64,000 bases of DNA from Pedobacter sp. BAL39 (lineage in GTDB: Bacteria; Bacteroidota; Bacteroidia; Sphingobacteriales; Sphingobacteriaceae): NCBI RefSeq assembly GCF_000170795.1, contig NZ_ABCM01000007.1:1-64000 (forward strand). The letters run 5' to 3'. Below, one piece after another: positions 52,301-60,703 of this stretch; the first letter of the stretch is position 1, and each line of letters opens with the position of its first letter. A program made the position numbers and the translations under genes. The notes below the pieces were generated by a model. That model searched no databases and was not told the DNA's origin. It saw only the letters and a list, made by a program, of their open reading frames with translations.

Positions 52301-52958
52301 GGTCGACGGAACGATGTCGTTTTCAGGCCCCGGCGTAGATGGGCAGGGGATGTTTTATCCTGAACGTGCCGGTGTTGGCGTCCATCTGATCAGGTGTCGT
52401 TTTATATCTGAGAATGGCTGTGCAATAGAAGTGCTGCACTCGATAACAGTCAGTCCCATGCCATCGGTCGATGCAGGGGCCGATATGGTGATTCTGGCGG
52501 GAGGGGAGCGTCGGATGAATGCAACTGCGACAGGGCTGGAGGTCAGCTTCAGGTGGAGCCCTGCTGCGGGACTGGAGCGCGATGACCTGCTGAACCCTAT
52601 AGCCAGGCCGGAGAGGGACACTGAATATACGCTTACGGTAACTTCAAAAGATGGTTGTACGGCGACCGACCGCGTTTTTGTGAAAGTCCTGGACGAAATT
52701 GTTCCCCCGAATGCTTTTTCTCCGAACGGTGATGGAAGGAACGATGTCTGGAACCTTCCCAACCTGGATAGCTATCCGAATGTAACCGTGGATATTTTCA
52801 ACCGATATGGAGAAAAAGTGTTTCACAGTAAAAATTATTTCATACCTTTTGACGGTAATTATAGAAATCAGGCCTTGCCGGTGGGAACATATTATTATTT
52901 AATAGATCCTGGTAATGGCCGAAAGCGCATTTCCGGTTCACTAACATTAATCAGATAG
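49377..52958 (+). CDS. Large surface protein: IgGFc-binding domain, PKD domains and type IX (type B) sorting domain
   Basis: This 1193-residue protein has a signal peptide (1-24). An IgGFc-binding-protein-like domain occupies about 27-470 (TDFWVAYTG, ARPVVVYSHIFRA, SSLILPAKVLGREYYVSAYTQ). At least three PKD domains follow (KWHWDFGDGTFE, KWHWDFGDALQT, YEWDFGDPASG), then a beta-rich region. The C-terminus (about 1105-1193; PPNAFSPNGDGRNDVWNLP, VDIFNRYGEKVFHS, GTYYYLIDPGNGRK) is the gliding-motility-type CHU_C domain that directs export by the type IX system. It is exported and probably attached to the cell surface. The PorP/SprF gene follows directly, a known pairing. Confidence 0.93.
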   Translation: MRGIRSLLQLALLIFLFLSSGVYGQNTSNKGTDFWVAYTGHVDGKESRLYLYLTSDVNTTASVTVGNSPIPGSPFTINANTVTPVLIDPNTIDAYLGSSDVVERGKAIHVTAARPVVVYSHIFRAARSASSLILPAKVLGREYYVSAYTQNSNSRFPVTYSEFSIIAVEDQTTIEITPKATDIAGRHAANVTYSITLQRGEAYQYQSRTDLSGSHLVSVAGSNGGCKPIAVFSGSSWLGFCNAQRESQVGGDNLYQQLYPVTSWGKEFITAPFINRPFDVFRIYFSRNNTTAAVNGIPRGVFNKGDYYDFSSSTANRVTASEPISLVQYQVSQDCDPRNAGTDDHPVNPGDPEMTVLNPVEQTLSKITVYSALANQTSPPTQITQHYINVIIRDDDKSSFRINGQVPSGVFVPVGASGYVYLQEDVTARSLLRPTHTLTADGGFSAIAYGYGHVESYGYLAGADVKNLFQNIEISNVETGLKTTEVCVGRTSALTLTLPYQTERLSWTIDGQVQAPVNRPVPEVIQLNGVTAYQYKYLEELTFNGPGLHQVKVQSLNPNPSGCDANEELVLDFEVFELPAAAFTGAPAKICANQAVRLSDDRPASGKPIVKWHWDFGDGTFETRTSGAAFDHVYPNAGDFEIRLTVESEAGCASAVSTPFGVHVNAQPVADFEVPLACATQMVRFTDRSLPGAGRLLKWHWDFGDALQTTPDQPNTSEIQHPLHLYRLPGTYKVLLMVENEAGCVSVASEQMVTVYGVPDVDFELPEICMTDGPAIFKNLSSTGNWGAGPLRYEWDFGDPASGILNAATTVDGQHQYRASGTYRVQLRVFNGSGCGLTIIKNLVVNGANPIAAFEVLDRALLCSDQRFQVKDRSSVDAGSITRLQWFLDEVMILEVLQPSSGDTYTFSYPSFSGGQDRPANLRLKVFSGSLSAGCQDTKTEQLFLKPVPDLNFEMDVSRCVNAGPLQLTATELSQVDGTMSFSGPGVDGQGMFYPERAGVGVHLIRCRFISENGCAIEVLHSITVSPMPSVDAGADMVILAGGERRMNATATGLEVSFRWSPAAGLERDDLLNPIARPERDTEYTLTVTSKDGCTATDRVFVKVLDEIVPPNAFSPNGDGRNDVWNLPNLDSYPNVTVDIFNRYGEKVFHSKNYFIPFDGNYRNQALPVGTYYYLIDPGNGRKRISGSLTLIR

Positions 52959-53978
52959 TTGAAAATATTTATTCGCCTGACTTTCCTTGTATTGCTGCTG
53001 ATGGGTAAGGCCATGGCGCAGCAACGGCCACATTATACCCAGTATATCTTTAACAACTATCTGCTGAACCCCGCGTTAAGCGGAATAGAGAATTATACCG
53101 ATCTGAAGTTTGGCTACCGGAAACAATGGGCGGGAATAAAGGACAGTCCGCAAACGACCTTTTTTACTGCAAACTGGAAGCTTGGAGACGACTACCTCTG
53201 GAAAAATGCACTGTCGCTGCCTGATGAGGGTGACCATCCGATGAGCCGCAACTACATGCAGAATTATACAGCCTCGCCCCCTCACCATGGGATGGGCGTT
53301 GTTGCCGTTTTGGATGAGCTGGGACCGATATCGAGGCTTGATGCTTCCCTGACTTATGCTTACCACCTGCAGCTGCACGATACCTGGAACTTTTCTGTAG
53401 GTGCCGCCGCCGGGGTTACAAGAATAGGTCTGGATGCCAACGCATTGCGTTTTGAGGAACAGGACATTGCTGATCCTGCGCTGGGGAATACTATTGTTAG
53501 TCAGCTGAAACCGGACCTCAGTGTTGGGATATGGCTTTATGGCTCCCGTTTTTTTGCCGGTGCCTCCGTGCAGCAGGTTTTATCGCAGAAGCTTTCATTT
53601 ACGGATGACATCAACTATAGCGGTGGCAAGGAAGTGGCACACCTCTTTGTGACTGCTGGGTATCGCCTGTTTGTTGATGATGAGATCTCCATTACCCCCT
53701 CGGTGATGTTCAAGAAGGTGAGCCCTACGCCATTGGCGATGGACATGAATGTGAAGGTCTCTTTTAAGGATAAATTGTGGGTCGGTGGCAGTTTTCGTAA
53801 AAATGATTCCTTTTCCGGGATGGCCGGAGTGAACATCAACAAGATGTTTAACCTGACTTACGCTTACGATTTCACTACTTCCGAGCTCAGCACAGTGAGC
53901 AATGGAAGTCATGAAATCGTATTGGGCGTACAGTTAAATAATGTATATGAGGTGCTGAGCACCATGCGCATGTGGTAA
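52959..53978 (+). CDS. PorP/SprF-family type IX secretion membrane protein
   Basis: This 339-residue protein with a signal peptide (1-20) matches PorP/SprF: QRPHYTQYIFNNYLLNPALSGIENYTDLKFGYRKQWAGIKDSPQTTFF, VLDELGPISRLDASLTYAYHL and a barrel of beta-strands ending NNVYEVLSTMRMW. These outer-membrane proteins help export or anchor type B substrates. The start is a TTG right after the TAG of the preceding gene (TAG TTG at 52956-52961); no ATG lies nearby that keeps the signal peptide. It is thus translationally coupled to the large surface protein. Confidence 0.92.
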   Translation: MKIFIRLTFLVLLLMGKAMAQQRPHYTQYIFNNYLLNPALSGIENYTDLKFGYRKQWAGIKDSPQTTFFTANWKLGDDYLWKNALSLPDEGDHPMSRNYMQNYTASPPHHGMGVVAVLDELGPISRLDASLTYAYHLQLHDTWNFSVGAAAGVTRIGLDANALRFEEQDIADPALGNTIVSQLKPDLSVGIWLYGSRFFAGASVQQVLSQKLSFTDDINYSGGKEVAHLFVTAGYRLFVDDEISITPSVMFKKVSPTPLAMDMNVKVSFKDKLWVGGSFRKNDSFSGMAGVNINKMFNLTYAYDFTTSELSTVSNGSHEIVLGVQLNNVYEVLSTMRMW

Positions 53979-53993
53979 GGCGCAGTAGTTGAG

Positions 53994-55463
53994 TTATAAC
54001 TCTTTTCTTAACCGCGCTACAGGAATGTTCATCTGTTCCCTGTATTTCGCTACAGTCCTTCTGGCGATGTTGTAACCCTGCTCTTTAAGGATCTCCGTAA
54101 GCTTTTCATCTGCAAGTGGCTTACGTTTGTCTTCGTTGCCAATGCAGTCCTCCAGGATTTTCTTCACTTCCTTGTTGGATACTTCTTCTCCGCTTTCTGT
54201 CTGTATGGCTTCGGAGAAAAATGATTTCAGCAGAAATGTTCCGAACTCTGTCTGTACATATTTGGAGTTGGCCACACGAGAAACGGTGGAGATGTCCATG
54301 TCGATCTTATCAGCAATGTCTTTAAGGATCATCGGGCGCATCTTGCGCTCGTCGCCGGTAAGCAGGTATTCATATTGATACTGCATGATGGCATTCATCG
54401 TTTTGAGCAGTGTTTGCTGACGCTGCTTGATGGCATCAATAAACCATTTTGCAGAGTCTAGTTTTTGCTTGACAAACTGTACGGCTTCCTTCAGTTTTTT
54501 ATCTTTCTGAGCGGCTTTGTCATAATGGTCAAACATATCTATGTACGAACGGCTTACCCTTAGCTCCGGTGCATTTTTGGAGTTGAGCGTAAGAATGAGT
54601 ATACCATCGTTATTGGATACATGGAAATCAGGGATGACTTGCAGTTGCTTCGTGGTCACTTGGTTGGAATCTCCTGGTTTTGGGTTCAGGCGAAGGATCT
54701 CCGCAATGATTTCTTTAAGGTCCTCACTGTTCAATCCAAGTGCTTTCTCCAGCTTGTCGTAATGTTTTCTGGTGAACTCGTCGAGGTAGTGTTCAACGAT
54801 GACGATGGCTTTCTGAATGATGGGGTTGGAAGGATCTTTACGTTTGAGCTGGAGCGTCAGGCATTCCTGAAGGTCCCTGGCTGCAATTCCCGGGGGATCA
54901 AAGCTCTGTATCACCTTCAGCATTTCGAGGACATCCTCTTCTTCGACCATTGCATTTTGCGAAAAGGCAAGGTCATCAATCATGGAGGTAATCGGACGGC
55001 GCAGGTATCCATCGTCGTCAAGACTACCGATGATCTGTTTGCCGATGATGAAGTCCTGATCTGAAAGAGGTACCAGGTCCAGTTGTTCCTGAAGGCTTTC
55101 AAAGAAAGTGCTCTCGATGGCTATGGGTGTTTCTTTTTTCTCTTCGTCATCATCATTATTGTAGGAAGTGCTGTAGTCGTTGCCACTGTCTTCCTGCAGG
55201 TAGTCGTCGACATTAAACTCGTCGTTATTTTCTTCTTTTGCGCTGGCATCGAAATCATCCGGCGTGTCATTGAGATCGTCATATTCCCCTTTAGGCTCCT
55301 CGGCGATCATCAGACTGGGATCTTCCAGGGCGGGGTTCTCTTCTAATTCTTCTTTAATACGGGTATCAAGGGCAACGGTAGGTACTTGCAGCAATTTTAT
55401 GAATTGAATTTGCTGAGGAGATAGCTTCTGAAGTAATTTTTGTTGTAGATGTTGTTTAAGCAT
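53994..55463 (-). CDS. rpoN: RNA polymerase sigma-54 factor
   Basis: This 489-residue factor has the glutamine-rich region I (KLSPQQIQFIKLLQVP), a long acidic region II (about 45-110, Asp/Glu/Asn-rich), the core-binding region III (LDDDGYLRRPI, DPPGIAARDLQECL), HTH (DISTVSRVANSKYVQTEFGTF) and the RpoN box ARRTVAKYRE near the C-terminus. It directs RNA polymerase to -24/-12 promoters and needs AAA+ activators. The acidic region is long, as usual in Bacteroidota. The stop faces the PorP/SprF gene with a 15-base gap. A CAAAAATA stretch at 55497-55504 may be its -7 box on the minus strand. Confidence 0.96.
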   Translation of the reverse strand: MLKQHLQQKLLQKLSPQQIQFIKLLQVPTVALDTRIKEELEENPALEDPSLMIAEEPKGEYDDLNDTPDDFDASAKEENNDEFNVDDYLQEDSGNDYSTSYNNDDDEEKKETPIAIESTFFESLQEQLDLVPLSDQDFIIGKQIIGSLDDDGYLRRPITSMIDDLAFSQNAMVEEEDVLEMLKVIQSFDPPGIAARDLQECLTLQLKRKDPSNPIIQKAIVIVEHYLDEFTRKHYDKLEKALGLNSEDLKEIIAEILRLNPKPGDSNQVTTKQLQVIPDFHVSNNDGILILTLNSKNAPELRVSRSYIDMFDHYDKAAQKDKKLKEAVQFVKQKLDSAKWFIDAIKQRQQTLLKTMNAIMQYQYEYLLTGDERKMRPMILKDIADKIDMDISTVSRVANSKYVQTEFGTFLLKSFFSEAIQTESGEEVSNKEVKKILEDCIGNEDKRKPLADEKLTEILKEQGYNIARRTVAKYREQMNIPVARLRKEL

Positions 55464-55736
55464 GTTTAATTAAAATGGTATGATATGTACCCGTTCCAAA
55501 AATACGAATTTGGTTTAGATATAAACTATTCCAGCATTGTATTATTGTGCTTACCAGTATAAACTAAGAAAAATATATTGCTTTAAAATTATTCTTTTGA
55601 AAACAGCTTGTTGCATGTGGTGATCCGGCTTGAACTAGATAACAATAAATGTTAGCTTATGTTTTAAAATATGCCGTAATTTAAAAATAAAGTTCCTACT
55701 TTTAAGATGTTTGTTAACTAAAAACCAATGCTACTT

Positions 55737-56180
55737 ATGAGTTTTGTAAAGGAGTTTAAAGAATTTGCAATCAAAGGAAATGTGATTGACTTAGCTGTCG
55801 GTGTGATCATAGGAGGGGCCTTTGGTAAAATCGTAACCTCTCTGGTAAATGATCTGATCATGCCACCCATCAGTCTGCTGATTGGGGACAAGGGCTTCGT
55901 CAATTTCTATTTCCCGTTAAATGAAAAAGTAAGGGAATTTGTAGCTGCTAATCCCAATGCATCTCTGGAGGATGCCAAGAAAGTAGGGCCTGTTTTCGCC
56001 TGGGGTAACTTCGCAACTGAAGTCATCAATTTCTTTATCCTGGCGTTCATCATCTTTCTGATGGTCAAAGCCATCAACCAGATGAAACGTAAACAGGAAG
56101 CTGCACCGGCTGCACCACCTGCGCCTACTAAGGAAGAAGTATTGCTGACTGAAATCAGGGATCTGTTGAAAGCAAAATAG
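55737..56180 (+). CDS. mscL: Large-conductance mechanosensitive channel
   Basis: This 147-residue channel begins [45 protein letters not shown] (first membrane helix with the conserved Gly-rich face), has a periplasmic loop and a second membrane helix ([20 protein letters not shown]), and ends with a helix bundle ([20 protein letters not shown]). A pentamer opens under membrane tension to release solutes in osmotic downshock. The ATG at 55737 fits the family start; the one at 55728 adds three residues. The loop is longer than in E. coli MscL. It is a single gene with a terminator after it. Confidence 0.96.
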   Translation: MSFVKEFKEFAIKGNVIDLAVGVIIGGAFGKIVTSLVNDLIMPPISLLIGDKGFVNFYFPLNEKVREFVAANPNASLEDAKKVGPVFAWGNFATEVINFFILAFIIFLMVKAINQMKRKQEAAPAAPPAPTKEEVLLTEIRDLLKAK

Positions 56181-56214
56181 TTTCTTTTTATCCGTGTTTA
56201 ATTACTAACGGAAT

Positions 56215-56258
56215 GTAAAAGCCTGCCTGCATCATGATGGATGCAGGCAGGCTTTTAC
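56215..56258. terminator. Bidirectional terminator after mscL
   Basis: A 19-bp perfect stem (GTAAAAGCCTGCCTGCATC / GATGCAGGCAGGCTTTTAC) with a six-base loop lies 35 bases after mscL. The A4/T4 flank is short but the GC stem is strong. The next gene (stop at 56354) faces it, so it may serve both directions. Confidence 0.8.
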
Positions 56259-56353
56259 TTAGGCAGCAGCTCGTTTTGGACGTGATGGTCGCCTGGTGAT
56301 TCCTTAAGCCGGGAACGTGTAGTTGCCATTATCATTATACTACGTTGCCGAGA

Positions 56354-57241
56354 TCAATAACTTCTTTTTACTTCGGGGTCAGTAAGGATGATGTAGTCCG
56401 CCAGATGTTGGTATTTTTGCCAGTCAGGCTGCTGGAAATCGGAACTGTAAAAACAGGATATATTCAGGCATTTGGTTTTCGGTGAATAACTCAGCAGGCG
56501 GGCATAAGTACCCAGTTTTTCATCGCTGTGAAAACGTCCGTTCACCTGAAATACTTTTGCTGATTTATGTTTTTTCAGGAAGCTGTGTATAGACCAGGCC
56601 ATGCTGGCGTCCCATAGGTTCTGGGTCTGGTAGATTTTCATAGAGCCTATATGTCCGTCCATGGCTGTTAAAAATTTTGCGTAGTACTTGCCATCGGCGG
56701 TATCGATAGGTAATGGTGGCAACCATTTTTGGGAGGATTTAGGGAATTTTTTGAGGACATTTAGTCCGGATCTGCTCACCGCATTGCTATATCTGGTAGA
56801 TACATTGCCTCCAATGACTCGTTGCTTAGCCATCTTGGCATGTTCCAGCATAGGCCTGTAGTCCTTGTAATTGCTCCATGCCCTCGCCTCCTTAATGAAG
56901 TTTTTCTCCGATATGAGACCAGCCAGATACTCCTCAATCACTGGCTGCACATCTGTGCTGAACATCTCCATACTAAGGGCCGTCTGGGGGTGTTGCTCCA
57001 GGAGGTGGCTGTAGATGCGCTGCTCCAGCTGATGACCGATGGAGTCGTTGTGTTCTTCACCAAAAAATACCACTTGTTTCTCAACGGCGTTGATTAAGAG
57101 CTGTTCCAGGGTGATGGTTTTCCTAAGCTGTACATCATATATTTTGTAGTGCTGTTCTGGGTTTCCTACGTTCTGATCTGGCTGCTGCGCCGCCATGAAC
57201 AAAGGGAGGAAAGCGAGGAGCAGGCTCAGTGCTTTTTTCAT
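56354..57241 (-). CDS. ChaN-like (Tiki-type) lipoprotein-family protein
   Basis: This 295-residue secreted protein (signal peptide about 1-18) has the ChaN pattern: VVFFGEEHNDSIGHQLEQRIYSHLLEQHPQTALSMEMFSTDVQPVIEEYLAG, ARAWSNYKDYRPMLEHAKMAKQRVIGGN, DASMAWSIHSFL and KVFQVNGRFHSDEKLGTYARL. The glutamate and histidine of GEEH are the metal-binding residues in the wider Tiki/TraB superfamily. ChaN proteins are linked to haem uptake and iron-regulated genes, but the reaction is not settled. There is no lipobox here. It is a single gene. Confidence 0.82.
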   Translation of the reverse strand: MKKALSLLLAFLPLFMAAQQPDQNVGNPEQHYKIYDVQLRKTITLEQLLINAVEKQVVFFGEEHNDSIGHQLEQRIYSHLLEQHPQTALSMEMFSTDVQPVIEEYLAGLISEKNFIKEARAWSNYKDYRPMLEHAKMAKQRVIGGNVSTRYSNAVSRSGLNVLKKFPKSSQKWLPPLPIDTADGKYYAKFLTAMDGHIGSMKIYQTQNLWDASMAWSIHSFLKKHKSAKVFQVNGRFHSDEKLGTYARLLSYSPKTKCLNISCFYSSDFQQPDWQKYQHLADYIILTDPEVKRSY

Positions 57242-57347
57242 GCGCTAAAATTAAGATATATTTTTTACCGGCAAAAAATAGTGGTTTACCGGCCATTACA
57301 CCTTTTATGAACGTCACTTATTGGGAAGTATTTCCTGTTGATCTACA

Positions 57348-57379
57348 TTTGAGGATACAATGGGGATTAGTTATCTTCG
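57348..57379 (+). promoter_or_regulatory. Bacteroidota-type promoter for the LiaF-like/LytS/LytTR operon
   Basis: TTTG at 57348-57351, then 20 bases, then TATCTTCG at 57372-57379, one mismatch from TAnnTTTG. The predicted start near 57386 gives a leader of about 45 bases to the ATG at 57432. Confidence 0.5.
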
Positions 57380-57431
57380 GAACTTCATCGGAGGGTCCTC
57401 ATTAATAAATAATAGCTAGAAAAAAAGCAAT

Positions 57432-58187
57432 ATGGAAAAGGGAAATTTATGCAAGAACAATTCAAACAGGGTTTGGACCGGCGCGGTCATTCTCATTATT
57501 GGTTTGATTTTCTTGTTGAAAAATGTGGGGGTGGAGATACCGGGCTGGGTGATCAGCTGGCATACACTATTAATTTTAATTGGCCTCCTGGTAGGCTACA
57601 AGCGTAATTTTGAAGGTGGCGGATGGCTGGTGATGGTGCTTATTGGCAGTTTCTTTACCGTAAGGGACATTCTTGATGTGAACCTGTCAAAATACTTTTT
57701 TGCCATTGGTTTTATTGTGATGGGCTTGTTTCTGATTTTTAAACCAAAGCGGATCAGCAGTAAAAAGTGGAAGAAAAAGTATGCAAATTTTGACCAGGTG
57801 CAACCAATGGGCGAAGAAAGCAGTCCTATTGATCCAGAGTTGGATGCTAATGATATCCTGGACTCCGTGAATGTTTTTGGAGGAAGCAATCAGAAAATTT
57901 ATTCCAAGAACTTTAAAGGGGGAGAGGTGCTGGCTGTTTTTGGTGGCTGTGATGTCAACCTTTCTCAGGCCGATTTTCAGGGTACCATCGTACTTGACCT
58001 GATTGCCATATTTGGAGGAGTGAAAATTATCGTGCCTTCAAATTGGGAAGTGAAATCGGAGGTGACCGCCATCTTTGGTGGTATTGAAGATAAAAGAGCA
58101 ACGCTGGCCGTATTGGATGAGCCGCGTAAGGTGTTGAAACTAAAAGGCGTGGCGATGTTTGGAGGAGTGGATATCAGAAATTTTTAA
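57432..58187 (+). CDS. LiaF-like membrane protein
   Basis: This 251-residue protein has about four hydrophobic segments in its first 100 residues (VWTGAVILIIGLIFLLKNVGVEIPGWVISWHTL and following) and a beta-helix-like C-terminal domain of GVFGG-type repeats (DSVNVFGGSNQKI, VLAVFGGCDVNLSQADFQG, LIAIFGGVKIIVPSNWEV, VTAIFGGIEDKR, GVAMFGGVDIRNF). This is the LiaF/DUF5668-type arrangement, known to modulate cell-envelope stress kinases. It is followed by a LytS-type kinase and a LytTR regulator in the same direction, with 10 bases between. A role as signal partner of that kinase is likely by context. Confidence 0.87.
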   Translation: MEKGNLCKNNSNRVWTGAVILIIGLIFLLKNVGVEIPGWVISWHTLLILIGLLVGYKRNFEGGGWLVMVLIGSFFTVRDILDVNLSKYFFAIGFIVMGLFLIFKPKRISSKKWKKKYANFDQVQPMGEESSPIDPELDANDILDSVNVFGGSNQKIYSKNFKGGEVLAVFGGCDVNLSQADFQGTIVLDLIAIFGGVKIIVPSNWEVKSEVTAIFGGIEDKRATLAVLDEPRKVLKLKGVAMFGGVDIRNF

Positions 58188-58197
58188 ACTATAGATT

Positions 58198-59241
58198 TTG
58201 ACGACTACACCGTTAACGAATAAGAGTATACAACGATATGCACTGGGGATTTTCCTGGCCTGGGTCGCTATATTCGTACTCCTCTTTTATTATACGCTCA
58301 ATTTCAGCCTGATGGTGTCGGTTTCAGATAGCTTGATTACCAATGTGCTGCTGGCCATGGGCTGCATGATTTTGAGCAACTTGCTGGGGTATTATCAACC
58401 AAAAACGGAAACAATACTCTTCGTGCTGGTGCTGACGGTGATGTTGGCGCTGCTGATTACTTTTTTGAGTAATGTATCCCTGAATTTTCTTTTTCCCAAC
58501 GACGTGACCTACCAGAGTTTTCTGGACTTGTCGCTGATCGTGCGTTTTCTGATCATCTTTGTATTCCTTGCCTGGTGTTCCCTTGCGAATATCCTTTGGT
58601 ACCGTATCGAGGAGCAGTCGGCCACACAGGAACGCCTGCTCACTGCCCAGACCTTATCAAAAGAGGCGGAATTGAATAAGCTGAGACATCAGCTTCAGCC
58701 CCATTTTCTTTTTAACAGTCTTAATTCTGTGTATGCGCTGACAATTGTTAATCCTCAGGAAGCAGGGACCATGATCATGAAGCTTGCTTCTTTTTTACGG
58801 GGCACCCTGAAGCGGGATGATGAGGTATGGGTAAATGTCGGGGAAGAGATGGAGTACATCCAGCTGTACCTGGACATTGAAAAAGTCCGTTTCAGTCACA
58901 GGTTAAACATTGACGTAAAAGTTGACGAAGAAACCTTAGCTTTATGTTTACCGGGCACACTTCTCCAGCCAATCGTGGAGAATGCGATTAAGTTTGGCCT
59001 GTACAATACCTCAGCGGCAATCACCATTTCCATCTTTGTAAGGGTGGAGGGCAATGCGCTGGTGGTCATGGTACAAAATCCCTACGATCCGGAGGTGAAA
59101 GCCACCGGCGGTACAGGTTTTGGCTTGACAGCTATCCGCAGAAGGTTATATTTGCTTTTCGCCGATGAGAAATTGCTGCACACGCAGTCTACAGAGGACA
59201 ACCTGTTTATTACGACGCTTAAAATACCTCAGAAACAATGA
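58198..59241 (+). CDS. LytS-type sensor histidine kinase
   Basis: This 347-residue kinase has four membrane helices (about 15-135) and the His_kinase/LytS core: QLQPHFLFNSLNSVYALTIVNPQEAGTMIMKLASFLRGTLKR with His169, and HATPase boxes (LLQPIVENAIKFG, TGFGLTAIRRRL). It starts with TTG at 58198 just after the LiaF-like stop; no upstream ATG fits. It overlaps the LytTR gene by four bases (ATGA at 59238-59241). It probably senses envelope damage with LiaF's help and phosphorylates the LytTR regulator. Confidence 0.9.
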   Translation: MTTTPLTNKSIQRYALGIFLAWVAIFVLLFYYTLNFSLMVSVSDSLITNVLLAMGCMILSNLLGYYQPKTETILFVLVLTVMLALLITFLSNVSLNFLFPNDVTYQSFLDLSLIVRFLIIFVFLAWCSLANILWYRIEEQSATQERLLTAQTLSKEAELNKLRHQLQPHFLFNSLNSVYALTIVNPQEAGTMIMKLASFLRGTLKRDDEVWVNVGEEMEYIQLYLDIEKVRFSHRLNIDVKVDEETLALCLPGTLLQPIVENAIKFGLYNTSAAITISIFVRVEGNALVVMVQNPYDPEVKATGGTGFGLTAIRRRLYLLFADEKLLHTQSTEDNLFITTLKIPQKQ

Positions 59242-59975
59242 TTAGAACAATACTGATAGATGATGAATCCCTGGCAAGAGATGTGGTAAAACATTATCTG
59301 AGTAGTTTTCCCGATATAGAAGTGGTAGCTGAATGCAGCGATGGCTTTGAAGGTCTGAAAGCCATTACACAACATCAGCCTGACTTCATCTTTCTCGACA
59401 TTCAAATGCCAAAGATCAATGGTTTTGAAATGCTGGAGCTGGTGGAAAAACATCCTGCTGTGATTTTTACTACTGCATTTGATGAATATGCCATCAAGGC
59501 ATTTGAGGTCAATGCGGTGGATTATCTGTTGAAGCCTATCGATAAAGCCCGCTTTGACCAAGCGATACAGAAGCTGCCGGCGCGGTTGAACAATGCGGAT
59601 GGGAGTACGCAGGAGCTGCTGGATTCGGCCTCATTGAACCCGGCCCAGAACAACAGGGTGGTGGTGAAGAAAAACGGCGTCATCAAGATCATTGCAGTGA
59701 CCGATATCCACTACCTGGAGGCTGATGATGATTATGTAAAGCTGAGTACCACCGAAGGGGTCTTCCACAAAAATAAAACGATGAGTTTCTTTGAGCAGAC
59801 CCTCGACCCGGCACAGTTCATCAGGATACACCGCTCGTACATCATCAACCTGGCACAGGTGACCCGCATCGAACTGAAAGAAAAAGACAGTTATATTGTG
59901 TTGTTGAAATCTGATATCTGGCTTCCCGTAAGCAAAACGGGCTATGTGAAACTGAAAGCAGCACTTGGCTTATAA
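59238..59975 (+). CDS. LytTR-family response regulator
   Basis: This 245-residue regulator has a receiver domain (MIRTILIDDESLARD, Asp54 in FLDIQMP, TTAFDEYAIKAFEVNAVDYLLKP) and a LytTR DNA-binding domain (IKIIAVTDIHYLEADDDYVKLSTTEGVFHKNKTMSFFEQTLDPAQFIRIHRSYIINLAQVTRIE...). The LytTR fold binds direct repeats about 10 bases apart. Coupled to the upstream kinase by a four-base overlap, it is a two-component pair. Its targets are likely cell-envelope genes. Confidence 0.94.
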   Translation: MIRTILIDDESLARDVVKHYLSSFPDIEVVAECSDGFEGLKAITQHQPDFIFLDIQMPKINGFEMLELVEKHPAVIFTTAFDEYAIKAFEVNAVDYLLKPIDKARFDQAIQKLPARLNNADGSTQELLDSASLNPAQNNRVVVKKNGVIKIIAVTDIHYLEADDDYVKLSTTEGVFHKNKTMSFFEQTLDPAQFIRIHRSYIINLAQVTRIELKEKDSYIVLLKSDIWLPVSKTGYVKLKAALGL

Positions 59976-60012
59976 TGATTTTTCCACAAAATGAAAACTA
60001 CATTTAAATCTA

Positions 60013-60044
60013 TTTGCAATTAAATAAAAATCAAGCTATATTTG
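60013..60044 (+). promoter_or_regulatory. Consensus Bacteroidota promoter for rpmH-rnpA-yidD
   Basis: TTTG at 60013-60016 is followed after 20 bases by TATATTTG at 60037-60044, a full match to the phylum consensus (TTTG, 19-21 bases, TAnnTTTG). The start of transcription should be near 60051, leaving about 35 bases before the rpmH ATG. It is the best promoter in the window. Confidence 0.82.
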
Positions 60045-60085
60045 CACCTCTTATTTAAAAAAATAGTCTAAGATATAATACAGTT

Positions 60086-60244
60086 ATGAAAAGAACATTC
60101 CAACCTTCGCAAAGAAAGAGAAGAAACAAACACGGCTTCCGCGAAAGAATGGCTACAGCAAACGGTAGAAGAGTATTAGCTTCTCGTCGTGCAAAAGGAA
60201 GAAAGAAATTATCAGTTTCTGACGAACGTCGTCACAAAGCATAA
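60086..60244 (+). CDS. rpmH: 50S ribosomal protein L34
   Basis: A 52-residue protein, [19 protein letters not shown] at the start and [15 protein letters not shown] middle ([19 protein letters not shown]), fits L34 fully. It is a very basic core part of the large ribosomal subunit. It is followed by rnpA, the classic gene order. The reading starts at ATG 60086 and stops at TAA 60242-60244. Confidence 0.98.
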   Translation: MKRTFQPSQRKRRNKHGFRERMATANGRRVLASRRAKGRKKLSVSDERRHKA

Positions 60245-60307
60245 TTTTTGATTGCATCACGCTAAGTGTCAGCAGATCAACATGTCTGCATCTTTGCAAT
60301 CAAAAAC

Positions 60308-60703
60308 ATGAACACATTTAACAAAGAAGAACGGTTGTGTAGCAGGAAATTATTAGACCTGCTATTTAAAGACGGTTCTTCTTTTTTGTTATACCCCTTC
60401 CGCATTTCCTATATGGTGGTGGATGTGCCACATTCTTTTCCAGCACAGGTGGTGATCAATGTTTCCAAAAAGCGCTTTAAGAAAGCTACCGACAGGAACC
60501 TGATCAAAAGAAGAAGCAGGGAAGCTTATCGTTTACTGAAAGGCGGACTGCTTTATCCTCACTTGTCCAGTCTCCCCGGACTGATGATTTTTTCCCTTCA
60601 GTTCATCGGTAAGAAAAAATACGAATTCGATTTCATGGAAAAGAAGATGGCACTGGCATTAAAGAAGCTGCAGGAGAGCCTGGTGAAAGATGAAAATCAT
60701 TAA
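60308..60703 (+). CDS. rnpA: Ribonuclease P protein component
   Basis: This 131-residue basic protein has the RnpA pattern [22 protein letters not shown] at the start and [29 protein letters not shown], the RNR motif region that binds the P RNA. It joins the RNA to cleave 5' leaders of tRNA precursors. The start at ATG 60308 is chosen; an upstream ATG at 60266 lies in poorly conserved sequence. It overlaps yidD by 14 bases. Confidence 0.96.
   Translation: MNTFNKEERLCSRKLLDLLFKDGSSFLLYPFRISYMVVDVPHSFPAQVVINVSKKRFKKATDRNLIKRRSREAYRLLKGGLLYPHLSSLPGLMIFSLQFIGKKKYEFDFMEKKMALALKKLQESLVKDENH

Noticed and set aside
57135..57317. A 60-residue minus-strand frame at the start of the ChaN-like gene
   Set aside because: It mostly overlaps the signal-peptide region of the ChaN-like gene in another frame and has no pattern of its own.
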